From contig SYAC01000014.1 of NCBI GenBank assembly GCA_005787685.1, positions 1 to 64,000 on the forward strand: 64,000 bases of DNA, written 5' to 3'. Below, one piece after another: positions 43,934 through 52,182 of this stretch. The first letter of the stretch is position 1. Every line of letters begins with the position of its first letter. The stretch is from Planctomycetia bacterium. GTDB lineage: Bacteria > Planctomycetota > Phycisphaerae > Phycisphaerales > SM1A02. Made by a program: the position numbers and the translations under genes. The notes under the pieces were generated by a model, which was given only the letters and a program-made list of their open reading frames with translations, ran no database searches and was not told the DNA's origin.

Positions 43934-45645
43934 GGACCAGTCCCTCTATCGGCACCCCAGCGAATTGGACGAATTGGAAAAACTTCTTCGGGGTCGCCAC
44001 CGCGATTTGGCGCGCGACCTTCAGTCAATCCAACAATGTCATCGAGCGCGTGGTCATAACAAAAGCGGCTTGTGCCATCAATGAAGACACTATCAGCAGC
44101 AATTCGTCCATACATTTGTGAGTTTCCATTAAAGCGCACTGTGTTGTTGGGCAGGAACAAACTTCCAACCACGCTGGTATTGGTCAAGTTCCAAACAAAA
44201 ATTGCACTCAGCGTGCTTTTAATTGGATAGATGCGCACACGCCAAGGCTGCAAATAGCGCGGCTCATCTGGAACATATCCATCACAAGCGGTTTCTTGAA
44301 ACGCCAAGCCCTTCCAAGCTTTCATGTGCGGATCACCCACCGCTTTCACGGGATCTGGTTCATTCACACATTGGTAATAGCTACCAATCCAGCATTGATT
44401 CATGGTCAAGCTGTAGCCATTATTCACCTCAAGGTCTGCGCCCGTAGTCAGTTCAACGGTGGTGTTGGTCCAATTAATCCCACTTGGAAACCAATTAAAA
44501 ATAGACCACTTTGGCGAAATCACAATCTTCACCGCGCCCTGAATGCGAATGGTGGCATTGAGCGCGTTCCAACTTCCATAAATTTCATATGTGCCTGTAG
44601 TCAACAACAGCGTGCAATTATTGGTGGTGAGATTGGTGCCAGTTAAGCCCGTTGGCGTGCCAACACGAAATGGTCCAAGTGTGCGCGTGCCACTTGTAAT
44701 GGAATTGCCACCAGAAATGCCGGGCGGAGCTGGAACGGTTGCAACTGGAGCGGGTGCCGCGGCCATGCGGATTGATTCATCAGCGCTCATGCGAATGGCG
44801 ACAACCTTGTCCCGGCCTGGACCATTAATTGGAAACGAACTGCTCCACAAATTTGTTCCACCGTTATATGGGTAATACACCCATGTACTTTTCAGCGTGC
44901 GTGCATCGTCTGGATCCAATGGAAGAACTTCGGATTCAAATCGAACATCACTATCAATCCATACGCCACTAAAGTTTGCAACCGCAAAGTCGGCTTGCGT
45001 TCCAATGTTCACTCGGCGCTTTTCACTTGCCAGTGGCGAGCGATTCCACCGACCAACTTTATTGTTTGAGCCGTAAATCCAAAGCAATTTGTTGGCAAAA
45101 ATAGCGTATTGCCCCTTCACAACCTGTGGAATGCTCATATTGGAAACAGATGTCCATGTGGCGCCGTCCAAATTGGCGGTGACGGAAATTTCCACATCGG
45201 TTGTGGTGGAAATTGGAACACACATGGCGGCGGACGCACCAGATTCACGCTTTATAATGTCGATCAATGAAACCGTGATGGTGCCGCCATCAAGTGCGTA
45301 ATTATTGAGCAACTTTCCATTTGAATGATTTGTGCGCCAGGAAGTTGTATCGCTGCGCAAAATTGCTTTGGCTACATCCAAACCACTGTCGGCCAGCTCA
45401 CGCACGCGAATAGAATTCACGGCGTTGCGGCTGGAAAGAAACGCAGTTTGACGACTCGCCGTGAACGCAAGCGTGGTTGTTCCAACAACAAGCAACGCAA
45501 AGATGGCTAATACCATGGCGGCGCCCTTGCGTTGATGGCTTTTTGTCTGGTGGCGTTGGTGATTGATTTGTTGACAAAATAAAAAATTCGGCGTCGCGCA
45601 GCGCGCAATACAGCCTGCACTTTTATGTTGCGGTTGATATGTCAT
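43930..45645 (-). CDS. PilX/GspK-like pilus-tip protein
   Basis: A 571-residue protein. A 40-residue cytoplasmic leader ends in RKG, followed by AAMVLAIFALLVVGTTTLAF, a pilin-like membrane helix lacking the Glu at +5, as in PilX and GspK. The rest (70-571) is a large beta-rich domain; the C-terminal part has VVGSLFLPNNTVRFNGNSQM and GRIAADSVFIDG, as in the large PilX-like proteins of the planctomycete and deltaproteobacterial type IV pili. The ATG at 45645 overlaps the GspJ-like stop as ATGA; an upstream TTG is possible. Size and missing Glu suggest a tip adhesin or initiator. Confidence 0.7.
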   Translation of the reverse strand: MTYQPQHKSAGCIARCATPNFLFCQQINHQRHQTKSHQRKGAAMVLAIFALLVVGTTTLAFTASRQTAFLSSRNAVNSIRVRELADSGLDVAKAILRSDTTSWRTNHSNGKLLNNYALDGGTITVSLIDIIKRESGASAAMCVPISTTTDVEISVTANLDGATWTSVSNMSIPQVVKGQYAIFANKLLWIYGSNNKVGRWNRSPLASEKRRVNIGTQADFAVANFSGVWIDSDVRFESEVLPLDPDDARTLKSTWVYYPYNGGTNLWSSSFPINGPGRDKVVAIRMSADESIRMAAAPAPVATVPAPPGISGGNSITSGTRTLGPFRVGTPTGLTGTNLTTNNCTLLLTTGTYEIYGSWNALNATIRIQGAVKIVISPKWSIFNWFPSGINWTNTTVELTTGADLEVNNGYSLTMNQCWIGSYYQCVNEPDPVKAVGDPHMKAWKGLAFQETACDGYVPDEPRYLQPWRVRIYPIKSTLSAIFVWNLTNTSVVGSLFLPNNTVRFNGNSQMYGRIAADSVFIDGTSRFCYDHALDDIVGLTEGRAPNRGGDPEEVFPIRPIRWGADRGTGP

Positions 45646-46256
45646 GGACAATCCGGATGGTTTTGACCGTTCAGCACTCGTCCACTCAATTGCACATTCA
45701 GACCGCCACGGTCATTGCTCAGATTTCCGTCGAATGAAAAACGGCGCACACTACACGAATCGCTGTCCTGAACGCGGAAACCGCCGGTAGTCAGTCCTTC
45801 AAGAACGACAATAGTTGTCAGTGCGCCCTGTGAAGTAAGAGAAGTTCTTAAGTTTGCCCAGTTTGTGGCAAGCGAATAATTCGCGCGGTCATTTCGATTC
45901 GTGGTGAATACAAGCGACAGTGTTCCGGTGGAGGTATTCATGACATACCACGCCAATTCGTTGGCTTGAATTGAGTCGTAATCACTGGTGTTATTTGCAC
46001 TGGAGGAAAATGGTTCAGTTGGAAGCCATAAAAGAATTTCTTGCTCGTTCTGCGCCAAGATCATGCGCGCGCGATTTGCGTGATCGGCAACACGTGCGTC
46101 GGCGCGGGCTATGCGCGACATGGCTTGCGCGGAAATATCCAGGGCCTGCGTGCAGTCGGTAACCGCACGAATGGATCCAACCACGGCGCTGGCGACCACG
46201 GTGGTAATTGTGGAAGCAATTAACACCTCTAAAAGGGTGAAACCACGGCGTTTCAT
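45642..46256 (-). CDS. GspJ-like minor pseudopilin
   Basis: A 204-residue protein starting MKRRGFTLLEVLIASTITTV, a type III signal with cut after the Gly and Glu at +5. The soluble part (residues 30-204) has a GspJ-like pattern (DCTQALDISAQAMSRIARAD). It is coupled at both ends: ATGA at 46253-46256 with the GspI-like gene and ATGA at 45642-45645 with the PilX-like gene. Confidence 0.82.
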   Translation of the reverse strand: MKRRGFTLLEVLIASTITTVVASAVVGSIRAVTDCTQALDISAQAMSRIARADARVADHANRARMILAQNEQEILLWLPTEPFSSSANNTSDYDSIQANELAWYVMNTSTGTLSLVFTTNRNDRANYSLATNWANLRTSLTSQGALTTIVVLEGLTTGGFRVQDSDSCSVRRFSFDGNLSNDRGGLNVQLSGRVLNGQNHPDCP

Positions 46257-46747
46257 AATGAGTCCTCGTTGGTGCGGTGTCTGCGGATGGTTGCATAAGT
46301 GGTCATATTCCCATCTGGGGTTTGCACTTGAACCTGTACGTCGATGCGCATTCCATCAACCACAAAATTGTTGTACTGCGTGAAGGTGGTTGGCTCGCTG
46401 GTCAGCGTGGTGATGCGTTTCAATTTGGCCCATTCTCCAGCCAATACCTTGGTGCGCTCAACCGCCCCGGCGTCTAGTGGCGCCTTGAGCTGTCCAGGTT
46501 CTTCCGTGCCCGCATAGTCCACCATGCTTGCAAATGGCTTCTCCATAAGGAATGAAACTTGTTGCTGCGCGGCTTGCATTGCCAGTTGCGCCAAGCGAGC
46601 GTCTTCTTGTGCTGCGACCGATAAAGAAACGCCAACGGCGCCCGCGCTGGCAACCATTGTCACGATAACTATTGCCACAAGTGATTCAACAAGAGTGAAT
46701 CCTTGATTGGCGCGCGCAAACGAAATTGTTCGAAGCTTTGAAATCAT
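46253..46747 (-). CDS. GspI/PilV-like minor pseudopilin
   Basis: A 164-residue protein with a 15-residue leader and GFTLVESLVAIVIVTMVASA, a clear prepilin signal with Glu at +5, then an alpha/beta pilin-like domain (QAAQQQVSFLMEKPFASMV). The ATG at 46747 is preferred over one at 46780 because the leader has normal length. First gene of the minus-strand minor-pilin arm; promoters for both arms must lie in 46748-46978. Confidence 0.8.
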   Translation of the reverse strand: MISKLRTISFARANQGFTLVESLVAIVIVTMVASAGAVGVSLSVAAQEDARLAQLAMQAAQQQVSFLMEKPFASMVDYAGTEEPGQLKAPLDAGAVERTKVLAGEWAKLKRITTLTSEPTTFTQYNNFVVDGMRIDVQVQVQTPDGNMTTYATIRRHRTNEDSL

Positions 46748-46834
46748 GTGATACCCACTTCGACCATTCAATACATCCACTGAATTAGAAAAGATAAGAA
46801 CATAAATTTATTAAAAATGCTTTTTTTTAAATAT

Positions 46835-46848
46835 ATGACTTCAGTCAT
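46835..46848. promoter_or_regulatory. Palindrome in the divergent pilus promoter region
   Basis: ATGACT-TC-AGTCAT is a 14-base inverted repeat in the 231-bp AT-rich gap between the GspI-like and major pilin genes, a candidate operator for both arms. No sigma-54 site with correct GG-GC spacing was found. Confidence 0.4.
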
Positions 46849-46978
46849 CCTTCGCAAGGTCCGATTTGCAGAATGCTGGGAATGTTTCCTAGTTGTGTTT
46901 GCAAGTCAACGATTCGTATTCGAGCGTTGATAATGAGTTGGCTATGGATTCTAAAAACCTCTTTGAAAGGATACTGAT

Positions 46979-47374
46979 ATGAAAAATGTAACAATGACAA
47001 TTGAAAAACAGAACAACTCATCGGGTTTGAAGCGTCGTGGATTCACCCTGATTGAAATTTTAATTGTGGTTGTAATTCTTGGCGTGCTAGCCGCTTTGGT
47101 GATTCCAGGCGTTGTAAGCGCGTTGGGTGATGCAAACACAAGCGCGGCTTCCGCTCGCGCCTCGCAAATCACCACTATGGTGACGCGTTTAAATCAATTC
47201 AAGCCAGCTGGTGCATCTATTACATTGACCGACGGTACGAACTATACCGCCGCAACTCTTGCTCCCCTTGTGACGGCTAAATATTGCAGCACTGAAGATC
47301 TCGCCAACCAAATTGACAGCACAAAAGGTTGGACCTGGAACGCCGCAACCAGCAAGTTCATACCTACTCCATAA
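46979..47374 (+). CDS. Major pilin / GspG-type pseudopilin
   Basis: A 131-residue prepilin: leader of 21 residues ending RRG, then FTLIEILIVVVILGVLAALVIP with Glu at +5. The mature domain is short, Gly/Ala/Thr-rich, with one Cys (KYCSTEDLANQ). A ribosome site (GAAAGG) lies 8 bases upstream. A strong terminator follows at 47426-47460, so it is probably transcribed alone at high level, as expected of the main structural subunit, with read-through into the pilM-like gene. Confidence 0.9.
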   Translation: MKNVTMTIEKQNNSSGLKRRGFTLIEILIVVVILGVLAALVIPGVVSALGDANTSAASARASQITTMVTRLNQFKPAGASITLTDGTNYTAATLAPLVTAKYCSTEDLANQIDSTKGWTWNAATSKFIPTP

Positions 47375-47425
47375 TTAGTGAAGTAACAACGCGGCCGGCG
47401 ACGTCCGTGGTATTGAAATAAAAAG

Positions 47426-47460
47426 AACAGAGGAACTCCGAATTGGAGTTCCTCTGTTTT
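47426..47460 (+). terminator. Intrinsic terminator after the major pilin gene
   Basis: A perfect 14-bp stem (AACAGAGGAACTCC with its complement GGAGTTCCTCTGTT), a 5-base loop (GAATT) and a T-rich tail. It separates the pilin gene from the pilMNOP-like operon. The 110 bp beyond it hold the promoter of the next operon; an imperfect inverted repeat around 47524-47550 is the only other structure seen. Confidence 0.93.
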
Positions 47461-47569
47461 ATTAAAGTCGAAGTGGATGGAGACGACGGAAATGACGGAA
47501 ACGAATTTTCTAATTTGATTACGCCGAAGTGTAATTGCACTTTAATTCGGTCGAATATGGAGTATTAAC

Positions 47570-48583
47570 ATGCGACTCTTTCAAAATATTTTGACAAAGC
47601 AAACAATGGCGGTAGCAGTTGATTTTGCTTCGGATGCCTTGCGTTGTATTGCAATTGAACGCTGCACAGATGGCACATGGGCTCGCCGCGTTGCGTTTGA
47701 ACTGCCACCCGCCCCAATTGATCGATCAATGGCGGATTCAGCGCTGCGTGAATTTAGCGCGAAAATTTCTGCCCAGGGTCTGAATGGGTGCCGGTGTCGT
47801 GTCGCCATTTCCTCAAATTTGTTCCGCATGGATATGGTGCAACTTCCGACTATGAATGAAGAAGAGTTGGCGGCAAGCGCACAATTTGAGGCTATTGACC
47901 GCTTTGGCGTGAACGCCGCAGATGTCATGATCCAGCATGTGCCGCTTCCCTGCAAGGTCGCTGGTCGTTGCTCGCTGTTGTTGTTGTCGGTTCCGCGTCA
48001 CATTATTCGAAACGCAACGCAAGTTGTCATGGCCGCCGGTCTTTCGCCATGCAGCATTGAGAATGCGGCGTACGCGGCGCTTCATGGCGCGGAACTGCGT
48101 CATGATGGATTCACAACTGGTCTGATTGCCTTCATGCATATTGAAGCGCAGCAAGCGGTGCTGCTGCTTATCAAAGATGGTCAACTGCAATATTTACGCG
48201 CCATGCAAGGCGACTGGTCCACGCATTCCGGCGTGCAAATTGGTTCTGCGACACACACGACAGTCACTGATTCAATTGCACTGGAACCAATTGATTCTGG
48301 CGGCGCGTGGCGCTGGAGTTCTTTGGCTGAAGAAACATTGCGTAGCCTGCGCCAAGCTTGTGGTGATTCAACCTGGCCGGCGCGCATTGTGGTAACTGGC
48401 GCGCCATCACATGACCCAGAATTGTTGGACATATTAAAGGGCGTATGTGGCTTGGAAAGTATTCCTGTTGACAGTGCACATTGGAGCATTGGTAAGGAAG
48501 AACTACAAAGTGATACTTGGGCTGCGGCGTTGGGGGCGGCAAGTCTGGATGTACAAACGAAATCAACACAGAGGGCGGCATGA
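47570..48583 (+). CDS. pilM: PilM-like actin-fold pilus protein
   Basis: A 337-residue cytoplasmic protein. It begins with a short N-terminal segment, then AVDFASDALRCIAIERC, the first nucleotide-binding motif of the actin-like PilM/GspL fold, followed by CRVAISSNLFRMDMVQLPTM and NEEELAASAQFEAIDRF, which is close to the PilM consensus. The later IVVTGAPSHDPELLDIL matches the adenosine motif. GGAG lies 7 bases upstream of the ATG. PilM docks PilN to the assembly platform. It is coupled to the next gene by ATGA (48580-48583). Confidence 0.85.
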   Translation: MRLFQNILTKQTMAVAVDFASDALRCIAIERCTDGTWARRVAFELPPAPIDRSMADSALREFSAKISAQGLNGCRCRVAISSNLFRMDMVQLPTMNEEELAASAQFEAIDRFGVNAADVMIQHVPLPCKVAGRCSLLLLSVPRHIIRNATQVVMAAGLSPCSIENAAYAALHGAELRHDGFTTGLIAFMHIEAQQAVLLLIKDGQLQYLRAMQGDWSTHSGVQIGSATHTTVTDSIALEPIDSGGAWRWSSLAEETLRSLRQACGDSTWPARIVVTGAPSHDPELLDILKGVCGLESIPVDSAHWSIGKEELQSDTWAAALGAASLDVQTKSTQRAA

Positions 48584-49191
48584 TTCTTCCAATCATAGAT
48601 TTTTTACCAATTGAATCGCGCCGCGCGGTGAACGCCGAGCGCGCCAAACGCCGCATTGCCCTGCTGGGCATTTTGTTGCTAGTGTTTAGCTTGGGCGTGA
48701 GCGCGCACAGTTGGAACAGCGCACGAATTGCTGAACAAGAGCGCAAAGTTGGCGCAATGTTGGTGGCCAACGCGCCAGGCGTGGAAGAACTCATAGATGG
48801 TCTTGCAAAAGAGCAATCCATGCTGGAGCGCGCGTTACGCATCAGCGACGGATTAAAGCATTCCATTCCAACATCGTCGGTGTTGGCGACCATTTCAAAT
48901 ATGCTGCCCGATCATGTCACGCTGACTGGTATGCGAATTGAGATTTCCGATTCACCGCAACAAATGTTGGTGGTTATGAACGGCGTCTCCCAAACCAACA
49001 AGGAACTTGTGGAATTTGAGCACAAGCTTGTTGGGTCCTCCGCATTTCGCGGGGTCACCCTTTCAGAAAGCCGAGCGGGAGAATTTATGGGCAAGCGCGT
49101 GCAAGAATTCACAATTTCGTTGCAGGTTCCAATGTGTGTGCAAGTTTGCAGGCCGGGAACAATGCGGGTTGCGCAGGGAGGAATGAATTGA
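48580..49191 (+). CDS. pilN: PilN-like pilus assembly protein
   Basis: A 203-residue bitopic protein: the N-terminus holds the short motif IDFLPIESRRAVNAERAKRR, similar to the INLLP motif by which PilN binds PilM, one membrane helix (IALLGILLLVFSLGVSA) and a periplasmic coiled coil and ferredoxin-like domain. Start at 48580 in the ATGA overlap, with GAGGG just before. Its stop shares bases with the TTG start of the next gene. Confidence 0.82.
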   Translation: MILPIIDFLPIESRRAVNAERAKRRIALLGILLLVFSLGVSAHSWNSARIAEQERKVGAMLVANAPGVEELIDGLAKEQSMLERALRISDGLKHSIPTSSVLATISNMLPDHVTLTGMRIEISDSPQQMLVVMNGVSQTNKELVEFEHKLVGSSAFRGVTLSESRAGEFMGKRVQEFTISLQVPMCVQVCRPGTMRVAQGGMN

Positions 49192-49811
49192 AAAGTCATC
49201 GAAACGGAGTCGAAGTTATTACAGCATGGATTCCGCTGGCAATTGCGCTGGCGTTGTTGGGTTTATTTATAGTTCCAAACTACATGCACGCTGGGGAATG
49301 GAAACAAGAAGCCAGTTCATTGCGTGCCGTCGCCAACGAATCGGCTGCGCGCCAAGATGGTCTTTTACAAATGCAACATGAAGTGGAACGCTTGCGCATT
49401 GATCTTAAGCAGCGCGGTCGCTCGCTTCCAAACGCTCCAGATAAGGGTGGGTTGTTGGCAAGTTTGAACAGCGCCGCGGACAACAAGGGTGTTTACACAC
49501 ATCAATCCAAGTCGGGCAAATTGACTCCCATGGATATTCCTGGCGTTCAAGGCGCCAAAGCCATGCGCCGCACGGTTGATGTGAAAATGACTGGAACATT
49601 TGAATCCATGTTTGGCGCAGTTCGTACCACGGAAAATTTGCCCTCGTTGGTCACCGTGCGCTCAATTGAGTTTGCATGCAATCCAAACGCTCCCCAAGAT
49701 ATTTCCGTCATTGATGCTTCATTTTCGTTTGATGAATATTTCACGGACCGCGCGGTAGATGCCCCTGTTTCCAACAACGCGCCGCGTGGCACAAAGGCTG
49801 GCACAAAATGA
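49188..49811 (+). CDS. pilO: PilO-like pilus assembly protein
   Basis: A 207-residue bitopic protein: one membrane helix (AWIPLAIALALLGLFIVP), a coiled coil (about 38-75) and a ferredoxin-like periplasmic domain (KMTGTFESMFGAVRTTENLP near 140). It pairs with PilN in the inner-membrane alignment complex. The start is TTG at 49188, overlapping the PilN stop, with GGGAGGA 5 bases upstream; no ATG fits better. Confidence 0.8.
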   Translation: MKSHRNGVEVITAWIPLAIALALLGLFIVPNYMHAGEWKQEASSLRAVANESAARQDGLLQMQHEVERLRIDLKQRGRSLPNAPDKGGLLASLNSAADNKGVYTHQSKSGKLTPMDIPGVQGAKAMRRTVDVKMTGTFESMFGAVRTTENLPSLVTVRSIEFACNPNAPQDISVIDASFSFDEYFTDRAVDAPVSNNAPRGTKAGTK

Positions 49812-50419
49812 ACACCGCCCGGCAACAGTGGAACTTGCTCAGTGCTCGACTTGGGGTAAAACCCAAGCAGTTTGCAGTGCTTTTGGGCGTGCTCGCTGTT
49901 GCTGTTGTTGGATTGGGTTTCAAATACGCGCCGCGTGGTTCTAAACAAATTGCGTGGACTCAAGCCGCAAATCCAACCACAAATATCGCGGGAAACCAAA
50001 TTCAGATAAATGATACTCAAGCAATCGCTGTTTCTAATTCAGGCACCGACTCCGAAACTTCAATGCGCATGATTGAGATGAACTTTGATCGATCTCCCAC
50101 CCGTGATCCGTTTAAGGCGATCGGCGCGGTTGCACTAGCGCCCGCCACAACTGCGTACGCGCCAGTTGCCGCGACAACAAAAATGCCGGGCTTGCTGCCT
50201 GGAATTATGTTAAAGGCTGTCATTCGTGGCGAACTAGCTGTGTTTGGTGATCAAACCGTCCATGTTGGTGATGCCGTGGCTTTATCCGATGGAACATTTG
50301 CCAGCGTGCGCGCCATAGCAGATCGATCCGTCACCGTGGAGTATGGCAATCGCATTATTGAGGTTTGTTTTGGTGCGGCTAGCCAATCAAATGTCAATTC
50401 AACTGGAGGCGTGAAATGA
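49808..50419 (+). CDS. PilP/GspC-like protein
   Basis: A 203-residue protein with one N-terminal membrane helix (FAVLLGVLAVAVVGLGF) and a C-terminal beta domain (LPGIMLKAVIRGELAVFGDQ, HVGDAVALSDGTFASVRAIA) like the HR domain of PilP and GspC, which links the inner complex to the secretin. SPTRDPF in the middle is the PilP-like RDPF motif. It is coupled at both ends by ATGA (49808-49811, 50416-50419). Confidence 0.75.
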   Translation: MNTARQQWNLLSARLGVKPKQFAVLLGVLAVAVVGLGFKYAPRGSKQIAWTQAANPTTNIAGNQIQINDTQAIAVSNSGTDSETSMRMIEMNFDRSPTRDPFKAIGAVALAPATTAYAPVAATTKMPGLLPGIMLKAVIRGELAVFGDQTVHVGDAVALSDGTFASVRAIADRSVTVEYGNRIIEVCFGAASQSNVNSTGGVK

Positions 50420-52182
50420 TTCAACCAGAACAAGCCAATGAAATTAGTGCGAGCCACATCAGTGCGGAAATGCGCGCTCTGCCACGCATTGGAAGAATTT
50501 TAATAGAGGACGGCGCTATTAACCTTGCTCAATTACATGAGGCGTTACACAAACAAACCGCCAACAGCGAGCGCCTTTTATTGGGTGAAGTGCTGTTGCA
50601 GATGAAATTAATCGACAGCACCACCATGCTCAAAGCGGTGGCGCGAGGCCTTGACATGGTTTTCATAGCCGAGCCAAGTATTGAGGCAGACACCGGGGTT
50701 ATGAAATTATTGCCAGAGGCGGTGCGCCGCGAACACCGCATTGTTCCGCTGCGCCGTGAACAAGACACACTGATTGTTGCGACGGCCGATCCACAGAACG
50801 ACCACGTGCGCGAACTTGCCCAGCGCGAATGTGGCATGCGCGTGCGCTTTGTGGCCAGTCCAGGCGATCAACTTGACGCCATGCTTGCCGATTTTGGCAA
50901 CGATGGTGCCACTCAAGAAAAAGCTCAAGAAATTATGAACGAAATGTTGGATAAGAGCCCTGATAGCAACTTTACCCTTCAAGAAAAGCAAATCGACGAA
51001 ATGATGGGCGGTACTGACAGCGATGACATGGGACCCGTGGTGAAGTTGGTTAACTTTGCAATTTGCTCCGCCGTAGAGGAAGGTGCTAGCGATATTCACA
51101 TTGAACCCGATGATGGCAATATGCGTGTGCGCTTTCGAATTGACGGCGTGTTGAGTCAGCGTATGTCACCACCATGGCGCATGAACGCCGCCATTTCGAG
51201 TCGAATAAAAATTATGGCGCACATGGACATTAGCGAGCGCCGTATTCCACAAGACGGCGAAATTAGCGTGCGCGTCAATGGTCGTCCCATTGATTTGCGC
51301 GTAAGCACGCTGCCAGGAAAATTTGGTGAGAAGATTGTGATGCGCATTGTGGATAGCAGTGGCGCTCAACTTGGGTTAGAAAAACTTGGCTTTCGCCCCG
51401 CCATGTTGGATAAATTTCAAAAGGTTATTCAACAACCCTATGGAATTATCCTGGTCACCGGTCCAACCGGCTCTGGTAAAAGCACCACGCTGTACAGCGT
51501 CTTAAACAATTTCGATCGAACCAGCATCAATGTGAGTACGGTTGAAGATCCTGTTGAATCAAATATTGAGGGCGTGCATCAGGCCCAAATTAATCCTAAA
51601 GCGGGATTCACTTTTGCAGGTGCGCTACGCTCTTTACTACGACAAGACCCTGATGTGATCATGGTTGGTGAAATTCGTGACAGCGAAACTGCGCAAATCG
51701 CCGTGCAAGCCGCGCTCACTGGACATGTTGTGCTAAGCACGCTGCATACCAACGACGCGCCGAGCGCCATCACGCGCTTGGGAAATCTTGGCGTAGAGAA
51801 CTTTCTTATTGCCGCCAGTTTGCGCGGCGTGTTGGCGCAGCGACTTGTTCGGCGTGTTTGTTCCAGTTGCGCCGTGGCAACCGAATTGAATGAGTCGCAA
51901 AAAACCTCCATGGGTATTTATGCGTATCAATCTGGCACGCCAATGAAGGGTATGGGTTGCCGCAAGTGCCGTGAGACCGGCTTAAAGGGCCGGCTTGGTT
52001 TGTATGAGCTCATGGTGCCAGACGAAAAAATGAATGACTTGTTGTGCGGCACATGCGACCCCGCTCTTATTCGAAACCATTTGCGAGAACAAGGTTTCGA
52101 ATCTCTGTGGGACGACGGAATGAAAAAAGTACTTGACGGTATGACCATTCCCGAGGAGGTGCACGATGCTTGCCGCCACTAA
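50416..52182 (+). CDS. Assembly ATPase, PilB/GspE family
   Basis: A 588-residue hexameric ATPase that powers pilus or pseudopilus extension. The N-terminal MshEN-type domains (LGEVLLQMKLIDSTTMLKAV, 50-160) precede the catalytic core: Walker A TGPTGSGKSTT near 348-358, Asp box ASDIHIEP near 223, Walker B region DPDVIMVGEIRDSETA, and His box STLHTNDA. A zinc tetra-Cys pattern (CSSC ... CRKC) near 483-518 is present, as in PilB/GspE and not in PilT. The retraction ATPase PilT is not in the window. Overlaps the next gene by 17 bp. Confidence 0.95.
   Translation: MIQPEQANEISASHISAEMRALPRIGRILIEDGAINLAQLHEALHKQTANSERLLLGEVLLQMKLIDSTTMLKAVARGLDMVFIAEPSIEADTGVMKLLPEAVRREHRIVPLRREQDTLIVATADPQNDHVRELAQRECGMRVRFVASPGDQLDAMLADFGNDGATQEKAQEIMNEMLDKSPDSNFTLQEKQIDEMMGGTDSDDMGPVVKLVNFAICSAVEEGASDIHIEPDDGNMRVRFRIDGVLSQRMSPPWRMNAAISSRIKIMAHMDISERRIPQDGEISVRVNGRPIDLRVSTLPGKFGEKIVMRIVDSSGAQLGLEKLGFRPAMLDKFQKVIQQPYGIILVTGPTGSGKSTTLYSVLNNFDRTSINVSTVEDPVESNIEGVHQAQINPKAGFTFAGALRSLLRQDPDVIMVGEIRDSETAQIAVQAALTGHVVLSTLHTNDAPSAITRLGNLGVENFLIAASLRGVLAQRLVRRVCSSCAVATELNESQKTSMGIYAYQSGTPMKGMGCRKCRETGLKGRLGLYELMVPDEKMNDLLCGTCDPALIRNHLREQGFESLWDDGMKKVLDGMTIPEEVHDACRH

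Noticed and set aside
46851-46875. Sigma-54 site before the major pilin gene
   Set aside because: GG and GC elements are 8 rather than 10 bases apart.
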